From: Helicobacteraceae bacterium
Lineage (GTDB): Bacteria > Campylobacterota > Campylobacteria > Campylobacterales > Sulfurimonadaceae
Reading direction: 5' to 3'
DNA: 7,417 nucleotides
Assembly (NCBI GenBank): GCA_027083665.1
Contig: JALWNV010000052.1
Location: 1 to 7,417, forward strand
Under the pieces are notes generated by a model that was not told the origin of the DNA, did no database searches, and was given only the letters and a program-made list of their open reading frames with translations. Of this stretch, positions 1-6,019 are shown in pieces (within the stretch, counting starts at the first letter, position 1; each line of letters begins with the position of its first letter). The translations under genes were made by a program, and so were the position numbers.

Positions 1-979
1 GCACTTTCCGGGCTTCGTCCAGATGAAAAAAGCGCCGCGACACGATGGCGAGCCCCGCATGAAAACTGCGTTTGTCATTGGTCAGAAGGTATTGCGCGTC
101 CTTGCCGTCATAGTCGATGTCGACATCGATATCGTCACTGCGCATCGCCTTGATCCGCTCGAGCGTCAGCAGATCGCCGGGGTTGGCGATACGCACGATC
201 AGCCGCCGGTGCAGCCGCCGCTGCAGTACAAACGCCTTTTGCACGAGCGCGAGCGCCTCCCCGTCGCGATCGATATCCATATCGATATAGAGATAAAGAT
301 TCGTTCCGTAAGGCGCGGGAAAATGGCCGAGTTCACGTTTGATGGAACGGTAGACGGAGATCAGCACATCCGGCTCGCCGACGAGCAGCAGGAGATCGTT
401 GGGATGAATGAGGGTTCGCTCAGTGGGGAGAATCAGCCGCCGGTCGCGGTAGATCGCCGCGATCCGCCATTGGGTCTGCTCGATCGCGCTGACATGACGG
501 TAGACATAGGCACTTCCGAAAGGCACCAGCACCTCCATCACTTCGCCCTCCCCCAGACCGACGTTCTGCGCGATGACGGGGACGTTGGGGAGGTAGTCGA
601 TCAACCGCGCGGAGAGCTGGTCGGTCACGTCGATAACCATCGTGTATTTGTCATCGAGCTCCAACCCCCACTGATCAAGCAGCACCACACGCAGATTCGG
701 CCGTTCCGAGCGGATGTTTTTCAGCGTATGGATCGCGTCGGAACGGTTGCGCATAATCAGCATCACCTGCACAAAATCCATTTTCAGGACATTCTGGAGT
801 TTGTACCGGCTCGTCGGGTCGAACGTAAAAAACTTGAACCGGTCGGGACCGGCGTTTTCATATTCGCGCTCGCGTGTCTGGATGACGTAATAGAGATTCT
901 CTTTCGAATAGGTGTCGATCACACGCTCGATCAGGCGTTCGCCGATGGTGCAGTCGGTAATTATCAATATTTTTTTCAT
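1..979 (-). CDS. RCK (TrkA-N/TrkA-C) domain protein, COG3400-like, 3' end cut off
   Basis: I translated the minus strand by hand from the ATG at 979 and found 326 codons without a stop to the window edge, so the C-terminus is missing. Residues 1-125 look like a Rossmann RCK_N domain: the start MKKILIITDCTIGERLIERV is a beta strand, a loop and a helix, although the classical GxGxxG is replaced by a DxTxGE loop. Residues about 137-212 resemble RCK_C, with the strand EVMEVLVPFGSAYV and the typical HPNDLLLLVGE ending. A third region from about 227 alternates short strands and helices and holds two DxDxDG motifs. There is no signal peptide or membrane segment, so it is a cytoplasmic ligand- or nucleotide-sensing regulatory protein, perhaps of an ion channel or transporter encoded elsewhere. 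The COG3400 assignment is from memory of Campylobacterota annotation. The Shine-Dalgarno sequence is weak. The exact ligand and partner are unknown. Confidence 0.85.
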   Translation of the reverse strand, partial: MKKILIITDCTIGERLIERVIDTYSKENLYYVIQTREREYENAGPDRFKFFTFDPTSRYKLQNVLKMDFVQVMLIMRNRSDAIHTLKNIRSERPNLRVVLLDQWGLELDDKYTMVIDVTDQLSARLIDYLPNVPVIAQNVGLGEGEVMEVLVPFGSAYVYRHVSAIEQTQWRIAAIYRDRRLILPTERTLIHPNDLLLLVGEPDVLISVYRSIKRELGHFPAPYGTNLYLYIDMDIDRDGEALALVQKAFVLQRRLHRRLIVRIANPGDLLTLERIKAMRSDDIDVDIDYDGKDAQYLLTNDKRSFHAGLAIVSRRFFHLDEARKV

Positions 980-1016
980 CGTGCGCGTTTCGGGCCTTGT
1001 GCTTAAAATAGCGTGT

Positions 1017-1025
1017 ATTGTAGCA
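1017..1025 (-). promoter_or_regulatory. Candidate extended -10 promoter for the RCK gene
   Basis: Read on the minus strand, this stretch is TGC followed by TACAAT, an extended -10 element one base off the TATAAT consensus. It lies 37 bases upstream of the ATG at 979. No good -35 hexamer sits 17 bases upstream, which is common in this phylum and tolerable with an extended -10. This is inference from sequence only. Confidence 0.45.
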
Positions 1026-1051
1026 TAACTGCCCGCTTAGGGGAGTTTCGA

Positions 1052-1057
1052 TAGAAT
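1052..1057 (+). promoter_or_regulatory. Candidate -10 element for tgt
   Basis: TAGAAT lies 31 bases before the tgt start and matches the -10 consensus in five of six positions. No convincing -35 is seen upstream. A second option is TATACA at 1068-1073, which would leave only a very short leader. The call is tentative. Confidence 0.3.
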
Positions 1058-1078
1058 TTCGTTCACTTATACACGATT

Positions 1079-1084
1079 GGAAAG
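1079..1084 (+). promoter_or_regulatory. Ribosome binding site fixing the tgt start
   Basis: GGAAAG ends four bases before the ATG at 1089. An in-frame TTG at 1077 overlaps this site and has no Shine-Dalgarno sequence of its own, so ATG 1089 is the better start. Confidence 0.6.
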
Positions 1085-1088
1085 CATC

Positions 1089-2210
1089 ATGAACTTTACC
1101 CTTGAAGCCGTCAGCGGCCGTGCCCGTGCCTGCACCATCGAAACCGCCCACTCGACCGTCAGGACACCGGTATTCATGCCCGTGGGCACTGTCGGAAGCG
1201 TCAAGGCGCTTGATATGTACGATATGACCGGGATCCTCGATACGCAGATCATCCTGGCCAACACCTACCATCTGTACCTGCGTCCCGGCGACGAAACGGT
1301 CGCGAAGCTGGGCGGCCTGCATCGGTTCACAACCTACCCCAACAGCTTCCTCACCGACAGCGGCGGCTTTCAGGCTTTCAGTCTCAGCGACATCTCACGA
1401 GCCGACGCGAACGGCATCGAGTTCCGGAGCCATATCGACGGCTCGAAACACTATTTCACTCCCGAGAAAGTCCTCGATATCCAGTACAACCTGAACTCCG
1501 ACATCATGATGATCCTCGACGACCTCGTCGCCCTGCCCGCGACACAGGAGCGTATTGCGCTCTCCATCGACCGCACGACGCAGTGGGCGAGACAGTCCAT
1601 CGAATATCATCGCAAAAAGCAGCAAGAAGGTATCGGGGCCCATCAGAATATCTTCGCTATCATCCAAGGCGGCACGGACAAGGCCTTTCGTACCAAATCC
1701 GCCACCGAGCTTTGCGCCCTCGATTACGACGGTTTCGCCATCGGCGGACTCAGTGTCGGCGAGGCCAGTCGGGAGATGTACGATACGGTCGAGCATACGG
1801 TGCAGTATATGCCCGCCGACAAACCCCGCTATCTCATGGGCGTCGGAACGCCGGAGGATCTTATCGAAAATATCGACCGCGGTGTGGATATGTTCGACTG
1901 CGTGATGCCGACACGCAACGCCCGAAACGCGACGCTCTTTACGAGTTTCGGCAAACTCACCGTCAAAGCCGCCCGATTCAAACACGACGACGCCCCGATC
2001 GATCCGGAGTGTACCTGCTACACCTGCAGGCGCTACAGCCGCGCCTACCTCAACCACCTCTATCGTGCCAAAGAGCTCTCCTATTTCCGGCTGGCGTCGC
2101 TGCACAATCTGCACTACTATCTCAACCTGATGCGCGAAGCCCGTGCCGCGATCCTCGAAGACCGCTTCGCCGAATTCAAAGCGGAGTTCTATCGCAAACG
2201 CCGAAGCTGA
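1089..2210 (+). CDS. tgt: Queuine/preQ1 tRNA-guanine transglycosylase
   Basis: The 373-residue product matches the length of bacterial Tgt (E. coli 375). The enzyme exchanges guanine 34 in the anticodon of tRNAs for Asp, Asn, His and Tyr for preQ1, the first tRNA-level step of queuosine synthesis, and releases free guanine. Visible signatures in order are [11 protein letters not shown] with the conserved Asp90, the substrate-pocket motif AIGGLSVGE near 217-225, and [12 protein letters not shown] with the expected nucleophile Asp270. The zinc site is complete: Cys308, Cys310, Cys313 (CTCYTC) and His339 (SLHNLHYY). No key residue is missing and the TIM-barrel is full length. The start at ATG 1089 is chosen over an in-frame TTG at 1077 because the purine-rich site GGAAAG overlaps that TTG. 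The gene diverges from the RCK gene and is followed after 80 bases by nrdB. Identification is firm. Confidence 0.98.
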   Translation: MNFTLEAVSGRARACTIETAHSTVRTPVFMPVGTVGSVKALDMYDMTGILDTQIILANTYHLYLRPGDETVAKLGGLHRFTTYPNSFLTDSGGFQAFSLSDISRADANGIEFRSHIDGSKHYFTPEKVLDIQYNLNSDIMMILDDLVALPATQERIALSIDRTTQWARQSIEYHRKKQQEGIGAHQNIFAIIQGGTDKAFRTKSATELCALDYDGFAIGGLSVGEASREMYDTVEHTVQYMPADKPRYLMGVGTPEDLIENIDRGVDMFDCVMPTRNARNATLFTSFGKLTVKAARFKHDDAPIDPECTCYTCRRYSRAYLNHLYRAKELSYFRLASLHNLHYYLNLMREARAAILEDRFAEFKAEFYRKRRS

Positions 2211-2290
2211 TTTGACGCGTATCAACCATTTCGAGCGAAGATTCGGATACACTGCATCTTTCTGAAAATTATCGAAAAAGGGATGACGAT

Positions 2291-3304
2291 ATGGATAGCA
2301 AACACTATTACAATCCCGACGGCGAAGAGATCCTCGACGAGAAACTCTACGGCGGCGCTCCGACAGGTTTCGTCGACTTCAACCGATCCAAATACCGGTG
2401 GGACAGCACTATCTACGACCTGATGAACGCCAACACGTGGTTCCCTTCCGAGGTCAACACCAGCGCCGAAAAAAAGAACTTCGAAGCCCTGACCGACAAC
2501 GAACAGGCGATTTACAAGATGACCTTCGCCCAGCTGAGTTTCAACGACTCCGCCCAGGAAGAGTATCTCAGCGATTTTCGCCGGCTGGCCAATAACCGCC
2601 TTGTCAAAGCGGTACTCTCGCTGCAGATCATGCAAGAAGTCAACCACTCCAAAAGCTACGCCACCTTGCTCGATGCCTGCGGCAATTCCGAAGAGGTTTT
2701 CAATCTCTACAAGCACGACGAAGTCCTTAACCGGAAAAACCGTCGGATCGCGGAACAGTTCGCGCGCTATATCGACGGCGGCAGTGCCGATAAAATGCTG
2801 CTCAGCGCCATGGCGAGCGTCAATCTCGAGGGCATCTACTTTCTGCTGGGATTTTCCTATATCTATGCCCTGGGCGACAAAGTCCCCGGCGCACGGGACA
2901 TGATCAAATTCATCGCGCGCGACGAGCTCAACACCCACTTGCCGCTCTTCGTCAATATCTTTAAAACGCTCCGCAAGGAAAACGACATCGGCACCGCCAC
3001 CATCGATGCCGTATATGAAATGATACGCGATGCCGTAGAGATCGAGCTCGATTACGGAAAATACCTGCTGAAGCGCTACCCGATCATGGGCCTGACCGAA
3101 GAGCTGATGGAAAAAACCGTCTACAATTACGCCAACGACCGTCTGAACCGGATCGGCCTCGACCCTGTCTTCCCCGACAGCAGCACGACCTATCTGCAGA
3201 AACTGGTCACCAAGCATCTGGAAATGAACGAAATCCGCGGCAATTTCTTCGAAAGCAACATCTCCAACTACGCCAAGTCCAGCATCAACCTCGATGATTT
3301 CTAA
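2291..3304 (+). CDS. nrdB: Ribonucleoside-diphosphate reductase, beta (R2) subunit, class I
   Basis: The 337-residue protein is the radical-generating subunit of aerobic ribonucleotide reductase; its partner NrdA is not in the window. Metal ligands and the radical residue follow E. coli R2 closely in the first half: Asp86 (FNDSAQ), Glu116 and His119 (EVNHSKSY), and Tyr123 at the position of the stable tyrosyl radical. Trp50 (NTWFPSEV) and Asp211 (ARDE) fit the electron-transfer path. The second half supplies Glu180 (NLEGIYF), Glu212 and His216, but here the usual E-x-x-H is E-x-x-x-H (RDELNTH). The C-terminal tail, NYAKSSINLDDF, is the flexible segment that docks on NrdA and includes the expected Tyr. 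A strong AGGGA site at 2279-2283 precedes the ATG by seven bases. The protein is soluble. The deaminase gene follows after 13 bases, suggesting co-transcription. The family call is firm; the subclass is not assigned. Confidence 0.96.
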   Translation: MDSKHYYNPDGEEILDEKLYGGAPTGFVDFNRSKYRWDSTIYDLMNANTWFPSEVNTSAEKKNFEALTDNEQAIYKMTFAQLSFNDSAQEEYLSDFRRLANNRLVKAVLSLQIMQEVNHSKSYATLLDACGNSEEVFNLYKHDEVLNRKNRRIAEQFARYIDGGSADKMLLSAMASVNLEGIYFLLGFSYIYALGDKVPGARDMIKFIARDELNTHLPLFVNIFKTLRKENDIGTATIDAVYEMIRDAVEIELDYGKYLLKRYPIMGLTEELMEKTVYNYANDRLNRIGLDPVFPDSSTTYLQKLVTKHLEMNEIRGNFFESNISNYAKSSINLDDF

Positions 3305-3305
3305 C

Positions 3306-3310
3306 GAGGG
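3306..3310 (+). promoter_or_regulatory. Ribosome binding site fixing the deaminase start
   Basis: GAGGG lies seven bases before ATG 3318. An earlier in-frame ATG at 3294 overlaps the end of nrdB, lacks a Shine-Dalgarno sequence and would add eight residues absent from homologues, so 3318 is preferred. Confidence 0.7.
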
Positions 3311-3317
3311 CAGCGGT

Positions 3318-3779
3318 ATGGAAAAGTGGATGCGTATCGCGTACGAAGAGGCGGAAGCGGGTATCGAAGCCGGTGACGGAGGACCGTTCGGCTGCATCAT
3401 CGTCAAAGGGGACGAGATCGTCGCCCGCGGACACAACGAAGTTGTCAAGACCAACGACCCTACCGCCCATGCCGAAATGACCGCTATCCGAAGAGCGTCG
3501 AAAGCTTTGGGCAGCTTCGCACTCGAGGGCTGTACCCTTTATGTCACCGGCGAACCCTGTCCCATGTGTTTTTCCGCCATCCACTGGGCCCGTATCGACA
3601 AAGTCGTCTACTGCAACACCAAGGCCGATGCCGCCGCCATCGGCTTCGATGACACTTTCATCACCGAGATCATTCTCGGCAAAAAACCCGACCCCGTTTC
3701 CTTCATCCATCGGCCAGACAGCCGCTGCCGTGCCCTCTTTCGGCAATGGTACGACGATCCGGACAAAACACCGTACTGA
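3318..3779 (+). CDS. guaD: Guanine deaminase, cytidine-deaminase fold (GuaD-like)
   Basis: The 153-residue zinc enzyme most likely hydrolyses guanine to xanthine and ammonia in the cytoplasm. The deaminase signature is complete: His51-Ala-Glu53 (zinc ligand and proton shuttle) and Pro-Cys81-Pro-Met-Cys84 (zinc ligands). It resembles B. subtilis GuaD rather than tRNA adenosine deaminase TadA: GGPFG near residues 21-25, Asn40, the run NDPTAHAE, AIHWARI, and the GFDDTF motif with Asp112. The chain ends in Tyr153, as B. subtilis GuaD ends in Tyr156, which reaches into the neighbouring subunit's active site. TadA would show a different LEPCxMCAGA context and no terminal Tyr. Related deaminases act on other aminated purines or triazines, so the substrate is inferred. 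The gene lies 13 bases after nrdB with its own ribosome site, probably in one transcript. Confidence 0.87.
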   Translation: MEKWMRIAYEEAEAGIEAGDGGPFGCIIVKGDEIVARGHNEVVKTNDPTAHAEMTAIRRASKALGSFALEGCTLYVTGEPCPMCFSAIHWARIDKVVYCNTKADAAAIGFDDTFITEIILGKKPDPVSFIHRPDSRCRALFRQWYDDPDKTPY

Positions 3780-3841
3780 CAAAATGACCTTCACGGTTTC
3801 GGTACAGGCACGTTCTGAAGCAAAAATACAATGAGGCGGTG

Positions 3842-3847
3842 TATAAT
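3842..3847 (+). promoter_or_regulatory. Candidate -10 promoter element for pdxJ-pdxA
   Basis: A perfect TATAAT lies in the 98-base gap between the deaminase and pdxJ, 30 bases before the pdxJ ATG. The -35 region 17 bases upstream (around 3819-3824) is poor. A start near 3854 would give a leader of about 24 bases with the ribosome site inside it. It implies that pdxJA can be transcribed independently of nrdB. Confidence 0.55.
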
Positions 3848-3866
3848 AACACCACATTCCGATCCG

Positions 3867-3872
3867 AAGGAG
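3867..3872 (+). promoter_or_regulatory. Ribosome binding site fixing the pdxJ start
   Basis: AAGGAG, a near-perfect Shine-Dalgarno sequence, ends five bases before ATG 3878. The frame is open further upstream to an ATG at 3839, but that start overlaps the TATAAT element and has no ribosome site. Confidence 0.8.
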
Positions 3873-3877
3873 CGAAC

Positions 3878-4669
3878 ATGTCCGATATCCAGCTGGGCGT
3901 CAACATCGACCATATCGCCGTACTGCGCGAAGCGCGGCGCATCAACGACCCCGATCCGCTGATGGCGCTGGCCGTCTGCGCGCAAAACGGCGCGGACCAG
4001 ATCACCATTCACCTGCGCGAAGACCGCCGGCATATTCATGACGAGGACGCACGAAAAATCATCGCCTCTTCCCCGATTCCCGTCAACCTGGAGTGCTCCG
4101 TCGACCCCGAAATCCTCGACATCGTCTGCGAGCTCCGGCCGCACCGCGCGACACTGGTTCCCGAAAACCGCGAAGAGGTCACCACCGAAGGCGGTCTCGA
4201 TATCATCGGCCGGAGTGCCCTCGTTTCCGACGCCATCGATCAGCTTCACGACGCCGGTATCGCCGTATCGCTCTTCGTCGACCCGGCCGCGCATATCATG
4301 GAACAGTCCAAAGCCCTCGATGCGGAGATGGTCGAGCTGCATACCGGAGCTTACGCCAACCTTTTTGCCATGCTCACCTCCGCCCTGCCCTATACCCGCC
4401 ACAGTATCCGTGAGCTCGAACTGCCGCGTGACGAACTGCAGCAGCGTCTCGATGCCGCCGTCGACGCACTGCGGCAAAGTGCGGAACATGCCGCGGCGAT
4501 CGGTCTCGACGTCGCCGCCGGGCACGGCCTCAACTATCACAATGTCCGTGCCGTAACGGCTATCGGCGAAATTACGGAGCTCAATATCGGCCAAAGCATC
4601 ATCGCCCGCTCCGTATTTACCGGACTTGCCGCCGCCGTACGCGACATGAAGACACTGCTCGAACGATGA
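3878..4669 (+). CDS. pdxJ: Pyridoxine 5'-phosphate synthase
   Basis: The 263-residue TIM-barrel enzyme condenses 3-amino-1-hydroxyacetone 1-phosphate with 1-deoxy-D-xylulose 5-phosphate to give pyridoxine 5'-phosphate, the ring-closing step of deoxyxylulose-dependent vitamin B6 synthesis. The sequence shows the family start LGVNIDHIAVLREAR, the ITIHLREDRRHI motif with His45, Glu72 in VNLEC (both at the E. coli catalytic numbers), TLVPENREEVTTEGGLD at about 93-108, and GHGLNYHNV with His216, equivalent to E. coli His193. The shift of about 23 residues reflects a longer segment between residues 110 and 210 than in E. coli (243 residues), and I believe this is normal for the phylum. The stop overlaps the pdxA start in ATGA, so the next enzyme's partner step is translationally coupled. 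No key residue is missing. Confidence 0.97.
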   Translation: MSDIQLGVNIDHIAVLREARRINDPDPLMALAVCAQNGADQITIHLREDRRHIHDEDARKIIASSPIPVNLECSVDPEILDIVCELRPHRATLVPENREEVTTEGGLDIIGRSALVSDAIDQLHDAGIAVSLFVDPAAHIMEQSKALDAEMVELHTGAYANLFAMLTSALPYTRHSIRELELPRDELQQRLDAAVDALRQSAEHAAAIGLDVAAGHGLNYHNVRAVTAIGEITELNIGQSIIARSVFTGLAAAVRDMKTLLER

Positions 4670-5610
4670 GCCTGCCCACCGTCGCCGTAAGCATCGGCGA
4701 TCCCAACGGGATCGGCCTCGAGATCGCCCTCAAAGCCCATCGGGAAATCAATGCCGTCTGCCGGCCGCTATACTGTACCGACCGTTCCCTTGTCCACGCG
4801 GCGGCCCGGCTGCTGGAGCTCGAGGTTCCCGACGACTTCGAAACTATCCCCGTTCAGCAGGCATGGCGTCTCGATCCCGGTCGTGTCACGGCATCGGCCG
4901 GACGCTACAGCTACCGCTCCTTTCTCAAAGCCGTCGAATTGACCGAAGCGGGGAGAAGCGATGCCGTCGTGACGCTTCCTATCCATAAAGAGGCATGGTC
5001 GCTTGCGGGCATCGGCTACAAGGGCCACACCGATATGCTGCGTGACTATTTCAAACGCGATGCGATCATGATGCTCGGCTGCAGCGAACTCTACGTCGCC
5101 CTTTATACCGAACATATTCCGCTCGCTTCCGTCCCCGGCACAATCCGCCGAGAACCGCTGACACGCTTTCTCCTCGACCTCTACCGCAGCACCGGCTTCG
5201 ACGAAATCGTCGTACTGGGGCTCAATCCCCACGCAGGCGACAACGGAGTCATCGGAGACGAAGAGCGTGAGATCACCGCCGCGATCGCGGCGGCCAACCG
5301 TATCGTCGCCGACGAGATCCGATGCAACGGGAGACCTTTTTTCGGTCCGGTCGTCCCCGATACGGCTTTCACACCGCAGTTTCGCCGAAAACACCGCCAT
5401 ATCGCGGCGATGTATCACGACCAGGGACTCGCACCGCTCAAAGCGCTCTATTTCGACAAAAGTGTCAACATCTCTCTGAATCTGCCCATTATCCGTACCT
5501 CCGTCGATCACGGAACCGCTTTCGATATCGCCTACCGGGGCGGAGCCAAAACCGAAAGCTACCTCGAAGCGGTCAAAACGGCGGTCGCTTTTTTCGAAGC
5601 GTCTCATTGA
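4666..5610 (+). CDS. pdxA: 4-hydroxythreonine-4-phosphate dehydrogenase
   Basis: The 314-residue enzyme oxidises 4-phosphohydroxy-L-threonine with NAD(P); the product decarboxylates to 3-amino-1-hydroxyacetone phosphate, the substrate of PdxJ encoded just upstream. The N-terminus has SIGDPNGIGLE (GxGPE in E. coli, with Leu for Pro here, as I recall from Helicobacter). The phosphate-binding pair is His121-Thr122 (KGHTD). Metal ligands are His150 (TEHIPL), His189 (LNPHAGD) and His251 (AMYHDQG), matching E. coli His166, His211 and His266. The C-terminal RTSVDHGTAFDIAYRG is the conserved dimer and cofactor region. The ATG overlaps the pdxJ stop by four bases and has no good Shine-Dalgarno sequence of its own, which fits translational coupling. 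The protein is soluble and slightly shorter than in E. coli (329). Confidence 0.97.
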   Translation: MSLPTVAVSIGDPNGIGLEIALKAHREINAVCRPLYCTDRSLVHAAARLLELEVPDDFETIPVQQAWRLDPGRVTASAGRYSYRSFLKAVELTEAGRSDAVVTLPIHKEAWSLAGIGYKGHTDMLRDYFKRDAIMMLGCSELYVALYTEHIPLASVPGTIRREPLTRFLLDLYRSTGFDEIVVLGLNPHAGDNGVIGDEEREITAAIAAANRIVADEIRCNGRPFFGPVVPDTAFTPQFRRKHRHIAAMYHDQGLAPLKALYFDKSVNISLNLPIIRTSVDHGTAFDIAYRGGAKTESYLEAVKTAVAFFEASH

Positions 5611-5634
5611 CAATCCGCTCCTCTTCTATAGAAT
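5607..5634 (+). promoter_or_regulatory. Candidate upstream promoter for the 74-residue gene
   Basis: TTGACA (5607-5612), a perfect -35 hexamer that overlaps the pdxA stop, is followed after 16 bases by TAGAAT (5629-5634). The -10 is embedded in the palindrome TTCTATAGAA (5624-5633). Its activity relative to the stronger promoter downstream is unknown. Confidence 0.4.
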
Positions 5635-5659
5635 TTTTATAATTATTTGTGATATATAG

Positions 5660-5688
5660 TTGATACTTTTATTTTAAAGTTCTATAAT
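5660..5688 (+). promoter_or_regulatory. Strong sigma-70 type promoter before the 74-residue gene
   Basis: TTGATA (5660-5665) and a perfect TATAAT (5683-5688) are separated by the ideal 17 bases. The surrounding 5630-5700 is very AT-rich in an otherwise GC-rich window. A start near 5695 would leave a leader of about 25 bases carrying the AAGGAG ribosome site at 5710-5715. This is the best promoter match in the window. Confidence 0.75.
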
Positions 5689-5720
5689 AAAATATAAATC
5701 AAGAAGCGCAAGGAGCGCCT

Positions 5721-5945
5721 ATGGAAATTCACGAGGACGCACAACATGTCTATATCATCAAAAAGCGCGTGACGATTGAACTTTCGGGAGAGCCTTTCGT
5801 CTATGAAGAGCTGCTGGGGAAATGCACCAGCAGCGACGAGGCGAAAGCCGTCATCAAACACCACCCCGACGCCTACATCGCCAACGATACGACCTACGAT
5901 CACTCCGACCTGTTTCGGTTCGAAGAGCATTTACGAACGATTTAG
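5721..5945 (+). CDS. Small hypothetical protein, 74 residues
   Basis: I do not recognise this protein. The gene has strong expression signals: AAGGAG at 5710-5715, five bases before the ATG, and a near-consensus promoter at 5660-5688. The product is short, charged and soluble, with no signal peptide, no membrane segment and a single Cys near residue 35. It begins MEIHEDAQHVYIIKKRVTIE, which suggests beta strands, continues with a probable helix around SSDEAKAVIKHH (residues about 37-48), and ends in an acidic, aromatic stretch (DHSDLFRFEEH). Histidines are frequent. The frame's codons end mostly in C or G as in neighbouring genes, which supports real coding. It lies 110 bases after pdxA and 74 before htrA; functional links to either are not evident. 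It could be a small regulator or adaptor, but this is not shown. Confidence 0.8.
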   Translation: MEIHEDAQHVYIIKKRVTIELSGEPFVYEELLGKCTSSDEAKAVIKHHPDAYIANDTTYDHSDLFRFEEHLRTI

Positions 5946-5955
5946 ACTCCCGGAT

Positions 5956-5961
5956 TATACT
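5956..5961 (+). promoter_or_regulatory. Candidate -10 element for htrA
   Basis: TATACT sits ten bases after the small gene's stop and 58 bases before the htrA ATG. The -35 region is weak (around 5931-5938, inside the small gene's end). If used, transcription would start near 5967 and include the hairpin at 5978-5998. Confidence 0.4.
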
Positions 5962-5977
5962 GTGTACGAAAATTCAG

Positions 5978-5998
5978 GACATCTGCGCCGCAGGTGTC
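5978..5998 (+). promoter_or_regulatory. Inverted repeat / leader hairpin before htrA
   Basis: The 21-base stretch GACATCTG-CGCCG-CAGGTGTC folds into an eight-pair stem (one G-T pair) with a five-base loop, and the C-G pair inside the loop could extend it. No T-run follows, so it is not a rho-independent terminator. It ends seven bases before the AAGGA ribosome site at 6006-6010. It could be an operator for a dimeric repressor or an mRNA structure affecting stability or translation of htrA. Confidence 0.5.
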
Positions 5999-6019
5999 TG
6001 ATGAAAAGGACGTTACACA

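Noticed and set aside
23..1006. Plus-strand open frame of 327 codons over the left end
   Set aside because: It is antisense to the RCK gene, whose 326 codons have recognisable RCK_N and RCK_C patterns. The plus-strand product has no recognisable domain, is rich in His, Asp, Val and Arg as expected of a mirror frame, and has no ribosome site.
2211..2290. TTGACG at 2212 with TACACT at 2248 as an nrdB promoter
   Set aside because: The two hexamers are 30 bases apart, far from the usual 16-18, and neither has a good partner at the right spacing. nrdB may be read from tgt or from a promoter I cannot see.
2222..3454. Minus-strand open frame of 410 codons covering nrdB
   Set aside because: Long antisense frames are expected where codons end mostly in C or G. 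nrdB is certain, and this frame crosses into the next gene and matches no family.
3784..3834. Sixteen-codon frame between the deaminase and pdxJ, a possible leader peptide
   Set aside because: No ribosome site precedes it and it lies upstream of the TATAAT element, so it would not be on the pdxJ transcript from that promoter. No regulatory codon run or attenuator hairpin is visible.
3839..3877. Upstream in-frame ATG at 3839 as the pdxJ start
   Set aside because: It coincides with the candidate -10 element, has no ribosome site, and adds 13 residues before the conserved PdxJ N-terminus; ATG 3878 has AAGGAG at ideal spacing.
5586..5601. Hairpin CGCTT-TTTTCG-AAGCG at the end of pdxA as a terminator
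   Set aside because: The stem is only five pairs, lies inside the coding region, and is not followed by a T-run.
4768..5613. Minus-strand open frame of 281 codons over pdxA
   Set aside because: Antisense shadow of a certain pdxA; no domain pattern and low-complexity composition.
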